64,000 bases of DNA from Oceanicola sp. (GCA_017792405.1 CP051231.1:4179295-4243294), one strand, 5' to 3'. Positions 24,105 to 32,594 are shown, counted from the first letter of the stretch. Notes: generated by a model from the letters alone, not told the origin. Program-made: numbers and translations.

Positions 24105-25025
24105 ATGCCCGGAACTGCCCTTATCCTCGGCCCCACCGGCCGCTTTGGCCGCAACGCCCACATGGCCTTCTGCGAGGCAGGCTGGCGCGTGCGCCTCTTC
24201 GACCGCAGCCGTGACGACCTCTGGGATGCCGCATGGGGCGCCGATGTCATCGTCAACGGCTGGAACCCGCCCTATCAGCACTGGGCCCGCGATCTGCCCG
24301 GCCAGACCGCCCGGATCATCGAGGTCGCGCAGGCGACCGGCGCCACGGTTCTGATCCCGGCCAACGTCTACCCCTACGGAGAAGCCGCGCCCGATCTCCT
24401 GACCGCAAGCACGCCGCACGCGGCCACCAACACCCTCGGCCGCCTCCGCGCCGAGATGGAAGCCGCCTACGCCGCCTCCGGTGTCCGCACCATCCTGCTC
24501 CGCGCTGGGGAATTCATCGATACCGAGCCGTCAGGCAACTGGTTCGACAAGATCATGACCCCCAAGCTGAAGCGCGGCAGCTTCACCTACCCCGGCCCGG
24601 TGGACCGGCCGCACGCATGGGCCTTCCTGCCCGATGTCGCCCGCGCCGCCGTGGCCCTCGCCGAGCAGCGCAAGAGCCTGCCCCGCTTTGCCGATATTCC
24701 CTTCGCGGGTTACACGCTCACCGGCACCGAGCTGCACGCCGCACTCGAGCGGGCATGGGGCGGGCGCCTTGCGCTCAAATCCATGCCGTGGTGGCCGCTC
24801 AGGCTCGCCGCGCCCGCCTGGCCCATGGCGCGTCACCTTGTTGAAATGTCCTACCTCTGGCGCACACAGCACCGGCTGGACCCGGCCCCGCTCGCAGATC
24901 TCCTGCCTTCGTTCCGCCCCACGCCGCTCATCGAGGCGCTGTCCTCAGCGATCGAGCACCAGATCGACCCAGACCAGCCGGTGACGCGACGCCGCCTGTG
25001 CCGTGGCAAGGCTCAGCCCGTTTAG
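24105..25025 (+). CDS. NAD(P)-binding atypical SDR / epimerase-like protein
   Basis: Protein of 306 residues from ATG 24105, which has GGAG 9 bases upstream; the earlier start at 24051 lies within the regulatory region. The Rossmann entry is ALILGPTGRFGRNAHMAFCE, followed by ADVIVNGWNPPY and VLIPANVYPYGE, where an NVYPYG block holds the tyrosine of extended SDRs but the Lys partner is not in the classical spacing. HAWAFLPDVARAAVAL is a typical epimerase stretch. It may act on a nucleotide sugar or be a non-catalytic NmrA-like protein. Its last 81 bases overlap the end of the convergent gene on the other strand. Confidence 0.75.
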   Translation: MPGTALILGPTGRFGRNAHMAFCEAGWRVRLFDRSRDDLWDAAWGADVIVNGWNPPYQHWARDLPGQTARIIEVAQATGATVLIPANVYPYGEAAPDLLTASTPHAATNTLGRLRAEMEAAYAASGVRTILLRAGEFIDTEPSGNWFDKIMTPKLKRGSFTYPGPVDRPHAWAFLPDVARAAVALAEQRKSLPRFADIPFAGYTLTGTELHAALERAWGGRLALKSMPWWPLRLAAPAWPMARHLVEMSYLWRTQHRLDPAPLADLLPSFRPTPLIEALSSAIEHQIDPDQPVTRRRLCRGKAQPV

Positions 25026-25997
25026 CGCGGCGCCTTCCACCGGCCAGAGCACCCCGGCACCTGCCACCCCCAATCCGGCCTGCGGGAGCACGTAATCCAC
25101 CCGCAGGTTGCCGGGGCCGTCCCAATCCACCGTGTCCTGCGCGGGCGGGCCGCGGTGCCCGGTGTGGGCCTCCGCCATGCCGCCCGGCCCCTCTGGCTTC
25201 GGGTCTTGCAACGGGCCGCCCAGCAGCGCCGCCAGCACCTCCCGTCGGCCCTCACCGTCCATTGGGTCCACGTTCAGGCGCCCGGCGACAACGGCAGGCC
25301 CACCCGGCGGGCCGCCGAGGCCACCCTCCAGATAAATCTGCCACATCCGCAACTCATCCTCCGCCCGCCGCCCGTTGCGGTCCTCCTCGCCGTCAAACAC
25401 CGGCGGCGTGGCAGAAAGCGCCAGCAGATGCAGCGCTCCCCCCGGCAGTTCCACCGGAACATCCCAATGCGCGACGGAAGAGAGCCGCTGCACCGCCGCC
25501 GCCTCATCCGAGGCAAACCAAGGGTCGCCCCCCGGCAGATTGCGCCAGAGCACGGTGGTCAGCTCGGTCACATCGCCCAGCGGGTAGCGGCTGAGCACCG
25601 CCATGCTGCCTTCGCCGGGAAACCGGCCAAAACCCTGCGCATCCTCCGGTTCCTCCACCCGCCCGTCGCCATCAAGATCCAGCCCGCTGCGCACCCCAGT
25701 GTTGCCCGGCGCAGTGAAGAGGTGAGGGTAGGGGGCGCCCGCTTCGGCCAGACGCCCTTCAAACGCCTCCAGCGTGGCGCCTTGGGCGTCCATGTCGATG
25801 CCGGTCAGTAGCAGCACATCCGCATCGGACGCGCGGATCACCTCCACCACGGCCTCCACCTGTGCCTCGCCTCTCAGGATATCGCGCAGCAAAAGCCCCG
25901 GCCCCTTGCGGGTCAGCTCCGGTGAAAAGCTCGCGATCCGGACCGTTTCGGCCGATGCAGGTGTGAACAGGAGTGCCGCAACCGCGGCAAGCGTCAG
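24945..25997 (-). CDS. Endonuclease/exonuclease/phosphatase-like secreted protein, probable CTG start
   Basis: Protein of about 350 residues. The fold pattern is clear: DADVLLLTGIDMD, SGLDLDGDGRVEEPEDAQGF, MAVLSRYPLGDV, ATPPVFDGEEDRNGRRAEDE, and RVDYVLPQAGLGV. The family's GDxN metal and catalytic block appears as AGRLNVDP, with Asp replaced by Arg, so activity may be altered. No ATG, GTG or TTG occurs in frame between the ATG at 26132, deep inside the upstream gene, and the signal peptide. A CTG at 25997 overlaps the upstream stop as CTGA and gives a signal peptide ending in TPASA, which I prefer. Its function is unknown; extracytoplasmic location is inferred. Confidence 0.72.
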   Translation of the reverse strand: MTLAAVAALLFTPASAETVRIASFSPELTRKGPGLLLRDILRGEAQVEAVVEVIRASDADVLLLTGIDMDAQGATLEAFEGRLAEAGAPYPHLFTAPGNTGVRSGLDLDGDGRVEEPEDAQGFGRFPGEGSMAVLSRYPLGDVTELTTVLWRNLPGGDPWFASDEAAAVQRLSSVAHWDVPVELPGGALHLLALSATPPVFDGEEDRNGRRAEDELRMWQIYLEGGLGGPPGGPAVVAGRLNVDPMDGEGRREVLAALLGGPLQDPKPEGPGGMAEAHTGHRGPPAQDTVDWDGPGNLRVDYVLPQAGLGVAGAGVLWPVEGAALNGLSLATAQAASRHRLVWVDLVLDR

Positions 25998-26881
25998 GCG
26001 GTGGCCAGCGTGTCGGTCACGTCGCCTTGCTGTTTCGCCTCGCTGGTGCGGCGGCGCTTCTGCTCGATCATCGAGGCGATCCGCCCCATGGCGATGCCGC
26101 GCATGAACAGCGAAGAAGGAAGAAAGGCCCATGCCGCCATCGTCCAGATCAGGGTCTGCGGGGCTTCCATCGCGAGCGGGCTGAACACCACTGCCGCCAT
26201 CTTGGCCACCGCCGGTGCCACGAAGGGTAGCAGGAAACCGAGGGTGATGTTGAGCCTTGCGTCGCGGTTGAGCCGGTCCACCACATCGCCGCCCGTTGTC
26301 GGGTCAAAGGTGGGCAGGTTCACCCAAACGTTGAAGGCGCCCGAGCGGGTGGGCCAGCCGCCCGCGCGGATGTAGATCACGAAGACCGCCAGCGAGATCA
26401 GCGAAGTGAGGTAAGAGATGCCCGCCGCCGAGCGCACGAGGTCCACATGTTCCGGGCTGACAGACGCAGGCAGGCTCAGGAGCACGAGCTGCACAGGGCT
26501 GTACGGAAAGTCGATCGCATCGCCGATGAGCCGCCCGACGGCCTCGGTGAACACGGTCAGGCCGCTCTCTTCCACTTGCCCACGGCAGAGCATGGTCAGC
26601 AGGAAGACGGTGACGAAAAGCGTGATGAATCTCAGCCGGTTGAACGGCGGTGCATCCCGAAATTCCACAAGGCTCGGATAGTGCGAGGCGTATTCAAAGA
26701 TCGTCAGGCCCGCTGCAAACAGGGCCAGCAGTGCGGTGACCTGCGCGGCATCAGGGCCGATGCGCGGCAGCAGCAGAGAAGGCGTTGCAATCAGCAACGC
26801 GACAAGTCCTGCGCGCACCAAGGCGCCTGTGATCCGGGTGATCACTGCTCGATCCCTTTCCCGCAGCCGGCTCCAGTGCAT
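25994..26881 (-). CDS. Integral membrane protein of unknown function
   Basis: Protein of 295 residues with about six hydrophobic segments (for example ALVRAGLVALLIATPSLLLP, FITLFVTVFLLTMLC, ISYLTSLISLAVFVIYI and LGFLLPFVAPAVAKMAAVVF). I do not recognise a named family. The stop overlaps the proposed CTG start of the nuclease-like gene, so the two are probably one operon. The C-terminal tail is charged (IEQKRRRTSEAK) and should be cytoplasmic. It has no transporter signature that I can identify. Confidence 0.75.
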   Translation of the reverse strand: MHWSRLRERDRAVITRITGALVRAGLVALLIATPSLLLPRIGPDAAQVTALLALFAAGLTIFEYASHYPSLVEFRDAPPFNRLRFITLFVTVFLLTMLCRGQVEESGLTVFTEAVGRLIGDAIDFPYSPVQLVLLSLPASVSPEHVDLVRSAAGISYLTSLISLAVFVIYIRAGGWPTRSGAFNVWVNLPTFDPTTGGDVVDRLNRDARLNITLGFLLPFVAPAVAKMAAVVFSPLAMEAPQTLIWTMAAWAFLPSSLFMRGIAMGRIASMIEQKRRRTSEAKQQGDVTDTLATA

Positions 26882-27284
26882 TGCCGAAGGCCGTTGTCCG
26901 CGGTGTTCCGCCGATTAAGACGGTATGCCTCAACTTTGCCCAATTTTTGCCGTCTTTCGTTTGCCACCACAAGGTTCGGTTAAGGTTAACGAAATCAATT
27001 TGGCAGTTTCGCGGGCCAACTGGTGCGGCTTTGCATCAAATTGCTGGCAGAAAGGTGGCCGTCCGGGGTGCAATCGCAACATATTGTGGATGCAGCAAAA
27101 TTCGCCCCAACGCGAACCTGCCCTGTGCCTCGAGCCGACACGGATTAGTTGAATCACCGAAGAAAACACTCACCCTAGGCGGAGAGCCACATTCTGCGGG
27201 GCAGGGGGATGCGGTTGATCTGGATCAAGACACATTCACAAAAGAGAATATAATATCATCGGGCCTCATCAAGGAGACCCGATC
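26882..27284. other. 403-bp divergent intergenic region
   Basis: Lies between two membrane-protein genes pointing outwards. The right end holds the FNR-type promoter described at 27215-27254. The rest is AT-richer than the surroundings, with a run TTAAGGTTAAC near 26980, and contains no reading frame or RNA structure that I would support. Confidence 0.7.
27215..27254 (+). promoter_or_regulatory. FNR/FixK-type box with -10 element
   Basis: TTGAT-CTGG-ATCAA at 27215-27228 is an exact FNR/FixK/DnrD consensus palindrome. TATAAT at 27249-27254 is a perfect -10 element; a start near 27261 would put the box centre about 40 bases upstream, the class II activation position. The gene at 27285 follows. 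This predicts induction under low oxygen or nitrosative conditions. Confidence 0.75.
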
Positions 27285-28484
27285 ATGCAACCCCGATCCC
27301 GCACAGGCTACGTGCCTCTCTACTTCCTCGCCGCCCTCGGCGCGGGTGGCCTCATGGTCACCTTCTTTCTCTACCTGATGTTCTGGGTGCCGCACCCGGG
27401 CCAGACCGTGCCGGTGTTCGAAGATATCCTGGCCGCCTTCCTCGCAGGCACGCCGATTACAAAGGCGATGATCGTCACCGCATGGGCCGGTATCGCCACC
27501 TTCGCCTTTCTCATGCTCCGCTCGCTTATGTGGAATCTGCGCACCCTTGCCGCCTTCCGCGCAACGCCGGGCTTCGATGCGCTCATGGGCTCCAACGCGG
27601 GCAGCCAACTCATGGCCGTGCCGCTGGCGCTAGCCATGGCGGTGAACGGCGGCTTCATCCTCGGCCTCGTCTTCGTGCCCGGCATGTGGAACGTGGTCGA
27701 ATATCTCTTCCCCCTCGCTATGGTCGCCTTCCTCGCCATCGGAGGCTACGGGCTCAGGCTCTATGGCCGTTTCCTCGCCGCGCGGATCGGAAAGGGTGGC
27801 ATTGATTGTGCCAGCAACAACAGCTTCTCCCAGACGCTGCCCGCTTTTGCCTTTGCCATGGTGGGTGTCGGCCTCGCCGCGCCAGCTGCCATGAGCGCGG
27901 TCAAGGCAACGGTCGCTGTGTCGCTCATGCTGTCGAGTTTCTTCATCCTGCTGGCGCTGGTGATCGCACTGGTCACCATGATCATGGGCCTGCGCGCCAT
28001 GATGGAACACGGCGCCAACCCCGAGGCCGCGCCGACCCTGCTCATCGCCATCCCGCTCCTGACCGTTGTCGCCATCGCCTGGCTCCGCCAGAGCCACGGG
28101 CTGCACGTACACCTCGATGTGCACGGCGGCCTGGCGACCAGCTTCACCCTGCTGCTACCGCTCCTTGCCCTGCAACTCGTCACCGCCCTCTTCGGGCTGA
28201 CGGTGCTTCGGGCGCAGGGCTACTTCGCCCGCTTCATCTCCGGCCCCGAGCGCTCCCCCGCCAGCTACGCGCTGGTCTGCCCCGGCGTGGCGCTCTCTGT
28301 CATGCTCCAGTTCTTCGTGAACAAGGGGCTGGTGGGCGCAGGCGTGATCGAAAAGTTCTCCGCCGTGTACTGGGCCGCGACCACCCCGGCGCTTCTTCTG
28401 CAAGTCGCCACCATCGCCCTGGTGCTCAAGCTTAACGCCAAGCACTTCGGCGGCGCGCGCACTCCGGTCGCATTGGCGGTGTAG
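27285..28484 (+). CDS. Ten-helix membrane protein, FNR-controlled, possibly TsoY/TDT-like
   Basis: Inner-membrane protein of 399 residues with roughly ten hydrophobic segments (for example YVPLYFLAALGAGGLMVTFF, LFPLAMVAFLAIGGYGL, LLIAIPLLTVVAIAWL). The stretch GKGGIDCASNNSFSQTLPAF (170-189, Cys175) and the repeated sizes of its loops recall the TDT (tellurite/C4-dicarboxylate) carrier class and a family I remember as TsoY (seleno)proteins, in which a Cys or selenocysteine is conserved. I am not sure of that assignment. It sits alone, preceded by a consensus FNR box and TATAAT, so it is likely used when oxygen is scarce. The 3' end faces the leuD terminator. Confidence 0.7.
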   Translation: MQPRSRTGYVPLYFLAALGAGGLMVTFFLYLMFWVPHPGQTVPVFEDILAAFLAGTPITKAMIVTAWAGIATFAFLMLRSLMWNLRTLAAFRATPGFDALMGSNAGSQLMAVPLALAMAVNGGFILGLVFVPGMWNVVEYLFPLAMVAFLAIGGYGLRLYGRFLAARIGKGGIDCASNNSFSQTLPAFAFAMVGVGLAAPAAMSAVKATVAVSLMLSSFFILLALVIALVTMIMGLRAMMEHGANPEAAPTLLIAIPLLTVVAIAWLRQSHGLHVHLDVHGGLATSFTLLLPLLALQLVTALFGLTVLRAQGYFARFISGPERSPASYALVCPGVALSVMLQFFVNKGLVGAGVIEKFSAVYWAATTPALLLQVATIALVLKLNAKHFGGARTPVALAV

Positions 28485-28497
28485 CGCGCCACCCAAC

Positions 28498-28522
28498 AAA
28501 AAAGGGGGCCGCAACGGCCCCC
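28498..28522 (-). terminator. Rho-independent terminator of the leuCD operon
   Basis: On the minus strand GGGGGCCG-TTG-CGGCCCCC (28504-28522) is followed by TTTTTT (28498-28503), 22 bases after the leuD stop. The plus strand has the same stem but no T-run, so it mainly serves the leu operon and may slow read-through from the 27285 gene. Confidence 0.85.
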
Positions 28523-28544
28523 TCCTGCTGTTCTCAGCCGAGCG

Positions 28545-29150
28545 TCAAACCCAGGGCCGCTCCTGCGACGCCTTCGCCTCGAAGCTCTCGATGCTGGCGG
28601 CCTTCTCCATCGTCAGGCCAATATCATCCAGACCGTTCAGCAGGCAGTGCTTCTTGAACGGGTCCAGATCGAAGGTCACCTTGCCGCCATCCGGCCCGGT
28701 GATCTCCTGCGCTTCCAGATCCACCGTCACCACCGCATTGGCGCCGCGCTCGGCGTCGTCCATCAGCTTGTCCACATCTTCCTGCGGCAGCACGATCGGC
28801 AGGATGCCGTTCTTGAAGCAGTTGTTGTAGAAGATGTCGGCGAAGCTGGTGGAGATCACGCAGCGGATACCAAAATCGGCCAGCGCCCAAGGGGCATGCT
28901 CGCGTGAGGAGCCACAGCCGAAGTTATCACCCGCGACGATGATCTTGGCCTCGCGGTAGGCCGGCTTGTTCAGCACGAAATCCTCGATCTCGTTGCCCTG
29001 CCGGTCATAGCGCATCTCGTCAAAGAGGTTCACGCCAAGGCCGGAGCGCTTGATCGTCTTCAGGAACACCTTGGGGATGATCATGTCGGTGTCGATGTTG
29101 ACCAGCGGCATGGGCGCCGCGATCCCGGTGAGTTTGTCGAATTTTTCCAT
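28545..29150 (-). CDS. leuD: 3-isopropylmalate dehydratase small subunit
   Basis: Small subunit of the heterodimeric isopropylmalate isomerase, 201 residues. The swivelling-domain signature GDNFGCGSSREHAPWALADF is present, with TDMIIPKVFLKTIKRSGLG near the start and FADIFYNNCFKNGILP. It works with LeuC to convert 2- to 3-isopropylmalate. A small extra gene separates it from leuC by 12 bp, and a terminator follows. Confidence 0.97.
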   Translation of the reverse strand: MEKFDKLTGIAAPMPLVNIDTDMIIPKVFLKTIKRSGLGVNLFDEMRYDRQGNEIEDFVLNKPAYREAKIIVAGDNFGCGSSREHAPWALADFGIRCVISTSFADIFYNNCFKNGILPIVLPQEDVDKLMDDAERGANAVVTVDLEAQEITGPDGGKVTFDLDPFKKHCLLNGLDDIGLTMEKAASIESFEAKASQERPWV

Positions 29151-29161
29151 ATCGGTCGTCC

Positions 29162-29449
29162 TTATCCGGCGGTCCGGGCGGCATGGGCCGCCAGGTAATC
29201 GCCGTAGGTTTCAGTATCGGGGCCACGTGGGGCGAGGAACTCCTCGGCCTCCGCTTGCGGCAGCGCGATTGTCACGGCGCGGGCCTTGGCCGTGTCGAAC
29301 TCGGCTTCCGTGAGCGGCCCGTCGCCCTTGCTCACGAGGGTCATCACTTCCGAGAAGGAGGGAATGGGCACGAGCACCAGCCCGCCGGGATTATCCAGCG
29401 CGCTGAGCTCGCCCCAAGGGCCAACCTTATGCGGAGCGAGGGCGCTCAC
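29162..29449 (-). CDS. Small conserved-looking protein between leuC and leuD (95 aa, GTG start)
   Basis: Reads VSALAPHKVGPWGELSALDN at the N-terminus and ends in TETYGDYLAAHAARTAG. The GTG start overlaps the leuC stop in the form GTGA (29446-29449), the same coupling used elsewhere in the window, and it stops 12 bases before leuD. The protein is soluble, acidic in its middle (LVSKGDGPLTEAEFDTAKA), with no signal peptide and no motif I recognise. Its place inside an operon for one heterodimeric enzyme suggests a role with LeuC/LeuD, such as assembly, but this is inference. The longer frame reading up to 30028 is out of frame with leuC and is an artefact. Confidence 0.75.
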   Translation of the reverse strand: MSALAPHKVGPWGELSALDNPGGLVLVPIPSFSEVMTLVSKGDGPLTEAEFDTAKARAVTIALPQAEAEEFLAPRGPDTETYGDYLAAHAARTAG

Positions 29450-30852
29450 ATCATCTCCCGAACGTCGGTCAGCTTGCCGGTGATCGCCGCCGCGGCTGCC
29501 ATGGCCGGGCTCACCAAGTGGGTGCGGCCCTTGTAGCCCTGCCGCCCCTCGAAGTTGCGGTTCGAGGTGGAGGCGCAGCGCTCGCCCTCCGCCAACTGGT
29601 CGGGGTTCATCGCAAGGCACATCGAGCAGCCCGCGAGGCGCCACTCGAAGCCAGCTTCCTTGAAGATGTCCGCAAGGCCCTCTTCTTCGGCCTGCGCCCG
29701 CACGAGGCCGGAGCCGGGCACCACCATGGCGCGCATCCCGTCCTTCACCTTCTTGCCCTTCAAAATCGCCGCGGCGGCCCGCAGATCTTCGATCCGGCCG
29801 TTGGTGCAGGAGCCGATGAACACCGTGTCGATCTCGATATCGCTCAGCTTCTGGCCCGCCGTCAGCCCCATGTACTCGATAGAGCGCCGCGCGGCCTCGA
29901 CCTTGCCACCCTTGAAGCTCTCGGGCGCGGGCACGACCTCGGTGATTGGCAGCACGTCCTCGGGCGAGGTGCCCCATGTGACCACGGGGGCGATATCCTC
30001 GCCCTTGATGGTGATGACCATGTCCCAATGGGCGTCATCATCCGAGTAGAGCGTCTTCCACCAGTTCAGAGCGGCTTCCCACTGCGCACCCTTGGGGGCG
30101 TGGGGGCGGCCTTTGACGTATTCATAGGTGGTCTCGTCGGGGGCGATAAGGCCCGCACGAGCACCGCCCTCAATGGCCATGTTGCACACGGTCATCCGGC
30201 CTTCCATCGAGAGCGCGCGGATCGCCTCGCCGCAATACTCGATCACGTAGCCGGTGCCGCCGCCGGTGCCGGTGTGGCCGATCACGCTGAGGGTGATGTC
30301 CTTCGCGGTCACGCCGGGCCGGAGCTGGCCGGTGATCTCCACCTTCATGTTCTTCGATTTCTTCTGGATCAGCGTCTGGGTGGCGAGCACATGCTCCACC
30401 TCCGAGGTGCCGATGCCATGCGCCAGCGCCCCGAATGCGCCGTGAGTGGCGGTGTGACTGTCGCCGCAGACCACGGTCATGCCGGGCAGGGTCCAGCCCT
30501 GCTCAGGACCAACGATGTGCACGATGCCCTGCCGGATGTCGCTCACCGGGTAGTAATGCACGCCAAATTCCTTGGCGTTCTTGTCCAGCGCTTCCACCTG
30601 AATGCGGCTGTCTTCCGTCATCTGGCTCGGGTCGTCGCGGCCCGCCGTGGTGGGCACGTTGTGGTCCGGCACGGCAATGGTCTTGTCGGGGGCATGCACC
30701 TTGCGCCCCGACATGCGCAGCCCTTCAAAGGCCTGCGGGCTGGTCACCTCGTGAACGAGGTGCCGGTCGATGTAGAGCAGGCAGGTGCCATCCTCGGCCT
30801 CATGGGCCACATGGGCATCCCAGATTTTGTCATAGAGTGTCTTGGGGGACAT
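29446..30852 (-). CDS. leuC: 3-isopropylmalate dehydratase large subunit
   Basis: Iron-sulphur subunit of isopropylmalate isomerase, 468 residues, the full family length. Cluster-binding cysteines are visible in FIGSCTNGRIEDL and in GCSMCLAMNPDQLAEGER; other blocks are LLYIDRHLVHEVTSPQAFEG, TVCGDSHT-type VVCGDSHTATHGAFGALAHG and ALSMEGRMTVCNMAIEGGAR. GGGAGAGGA is just before the start. It is the first gene of the leuC-orf-leuD operon. Confidence 0.97.
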   Translation of the reverse strand: MSPKTLYDKIWDAHVAHEAEDGTCLLYIDRHLVHEVTSPQAFEGLRMSGRKVHAPDKTIAVPDHNVPTTAGRDDPSQMTEDSRIQVEALDKNAKEFGVHYYPVSDIRQGIVHIVGPEQGWTLPGMTVVCGDSHTATHGAFGALAHGIGTSEVEHVLATQTLIQKKSKNMKVEITGQLRPGVTAKDITLSVIGHTGTGGGTGYVIEYCGEAIRALSMEGRMTVCNMAIEGGARAGLIAPDETTYEYVKGRPHAPKGAQWEAALNWWKTLYSDDDAHWDMVITIKGEDIAPVVTWGTSPEDVLPITEVVPAPESFKGGKVEAARRSIEYMGLTAGQKLSDIEIDTVFIGSCTNGRIEDLRAAAAILKGKKVKDGMRAMVVPGSGLVRAQAEEEGLADIFKEAGFEWRLAGCSMCLAMNPDQLAEGERCASTSNRNFEGRQGYKGRTHLVSPAMAAAAAITGKLTDVREMM

Positions 30853-31184
30853 CGGTCCTCTCCCTTGATAGTCTTTGGGGGTTCGAGTCTGGAGGGCGCA
30901 CCAATGGCGCCGCGCCTCATAGCGAGGCGAGGATCGTCAGGGTCGCGCCAAAGAACCGCCACGGCAGGCGGGCCCGGTCGTCCATATCGAAAACCACTCT
31001 CATGACCCGGGGAGATACACCCGCAAGGCCTTTGCGGCAAGAGGAGTCGCGCCTGTGCCGCCACCTCCCCCGTGGGGGTATGCGATAGCCACGGTCGGCA
31101 GTTTTGGTGCGGAATCTGCCGTGTCGCCAGACACTTGCCCCAAGTTCACTCGCCGTGCCACGATAGCGGGGGAGGTGGGATCGG
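30853..31184. other. 332-bp divergent region between leuC and the MscS-type gene
   Basis: Both flanking genes point outwards, so both promoters should be here. I see no leucine-rich leader peptide or attenuator. A 28-codon minus-strand frame at 30919-31005 (MRVVFDMDDRARLPW start) has no ribosome site and is listed only as a weak candidate in the findings. Confidence 0.6.
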
Positions 31185-32555
31185 ATGAACCCCGACGAGC
31201 AGTCACAGCAGATCGAAGCGCTGCAACAGCATTTCACCGGCCTTCTCGGGCTGGCCGAGAGCTTCCTCGTCTCCATGCTCCAGCCCTGGCGGCTCTACCA
31301 ACTAGCCATCGTCGTCGGCCTTTTCGCCGGCGCATGGCTGGTCCGCAAGGCGGTGTCGCCCCGCATGCGCGGCTGGATGCGCACGCTGGAAGGCCGACCG
31401 AAGTGGCAGCTCCGCGTGCTGCTTGTGCTCGAACAGCGCCTCACGCTGATTTTCTTCGTGATGTTCTCATGGGCCACCTTCTGGATCATGAAGGAGGTCA
31501 CCTGGCCCTCCCGCAGCTACATCATCGGCATCGTGGCCACCATCGCCACGGCCTGGCTGATCATCGGCCTCGCCACCCGCCTGATCCGCAACCAGTTTCT
31601 CCGCCGCGTGGTGCGCTGGGGCGCGTGGATCTGGGTCACGCTCTACTTCCTTGGCCTCTGGGAGGGCGCCTCCGACCTGATGGAAGGCGTCGCGCTGGAG
31701 GTGGGCGAGTTCCGCCTCTCAGTCCTAGGGCTGCTGAAGGCGCTGATCATCACCGGTCTGCTGTTCTTCTTCGCCCGCGTTATCCTCAAGGGCGCACAGG
31801 GCAAGATCCGCACCAACAAAGACATCTCGCCCTCGATGCAGGAACTGATCATCAAGGTCCTGCAAATCGTCCTCTTCGGCGCGGCCTTCTTCCTTGGCCT
31901 GAAGGCAGTCGGCTTCGACCTGACCGGCCTCGCCGTGCTCTCCGGTGCCATCGGTATCGGCCTCGGCTTCGGGCTTCAGAAGGTGGTGTCGAACCTCGTC
32001 TCGGGCGTGATCATCCTGCTCGACAAGTCGATCAAACCGGGCGACGTGATCTCGCTGGGCGATACCTTCGGCTGGATCAATTCGCTCGGCGCCCGCTACG
32101 TCTCGGTCGTCACCCGCGACGGCAAGGAATACCTGATCCCGAACGAAGACCTGATTACCGGGCAGGTGGTGAACTGGTCGCACTCCAATGATTACGTCCG
32201 GCTCGATATCTTCTTCGGCACCGCCTACCACGACGATCCGCACGCCGTCCGCAAGATCGCAATCGAAGCCGCCAAGAGCGTCGACCGCGTGCTCACATGG
32301 CGCCCGCCGGTCTGCCATATCGTCGGCTTCGGCGACAGCTCGGTGGATTACATCCTGCGCTTCTGGATCGAAGACCCGACAGGCGGCCTGACGAACATCC
32401 GCGGCAACGTGTTTCTCGCGCTCTGGGATGCCTTCAAGGAGAATGACATCTCCATCCCCTTCCCGCAGCGCGAAGTCCGGATGCTGGCCGACGAAGACCC
32501 ATCACAGCCGGCCGACGCAAAGAACAAGGCCGAGGCCGCAGGCAAGGCAGACTGA
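31185..32555 (+). CDS. Mechanosensitive ion channel (MscS family)
   Basis: Inner-membrane channel protein of 456 residues with extra N-terminal helices. The pore-lining helix and cytoplasmic cage of MscS are clear: LTGLAVLSGAIGIGLGFGLQ, KVVSNLVSGVIILLDKSIKP, GDVISLGDTFGWINSLGARY, YLIPNEDLITGQVVNWSHSN. It would release solutes upon osmotic downshock. The N-terminal 180 residues contain four or five further helices, as in larger YbdG/YjeP-like members. An acidic-basic tail (ADAKNKAEAAGKAD) ends the protein. Confidence 0.93.
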   Translation: MNPDEQSQQIEALQQHFTGLLGLAESFLVSMLQPWRLYQLAIVVGLFAGAWLVRKAVSPRMRGWMRTLEGRPKWQLRVLLVLEQRLTLIFFVMFSWATFWIMKEVTWPSRSYIIGIVATIATAWLIIGLATRLIRNQFLRRVVRWGAWIWVTLYFLGLWEGASDLMEGVALEVGEFRLSVLGLLKALIITGLLFFFARVILKGAQGKIRTNKDISPSMQELIIKVLQIVLFGAAFFLGLKAVGFDLTGLAVLSGAIGIGLGFGLQKVVSNLVSGVIILLDKSIKPGDVISLGDTFGWINSLGARYVSVVTRDGKEYLIPNEDLITGQVVNWSHSNDYVRLDIFFGTAYHDDPHAVRKIAIEAAKSVDRVLTWRPPVCHIVGFGDSSVDYILRFWIEDPTGGLTNIRGNVFLALWDAFKENDISIPFPQREVRMLADEDPSQPADAKNKAEAAGKAD

Positions 32556-32594
32556 CCCGCACCGTCAGGGCGCACGGCCTAACGCCCCCAAACG

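Noticed and set aside
29450..30028. Upstream extension of the small leuC-leuD frame
   Set aside because: It is out of frame with leuC and antibiotic-like in composition; only the last 95 residues, after the GTG at 29449, look coding.
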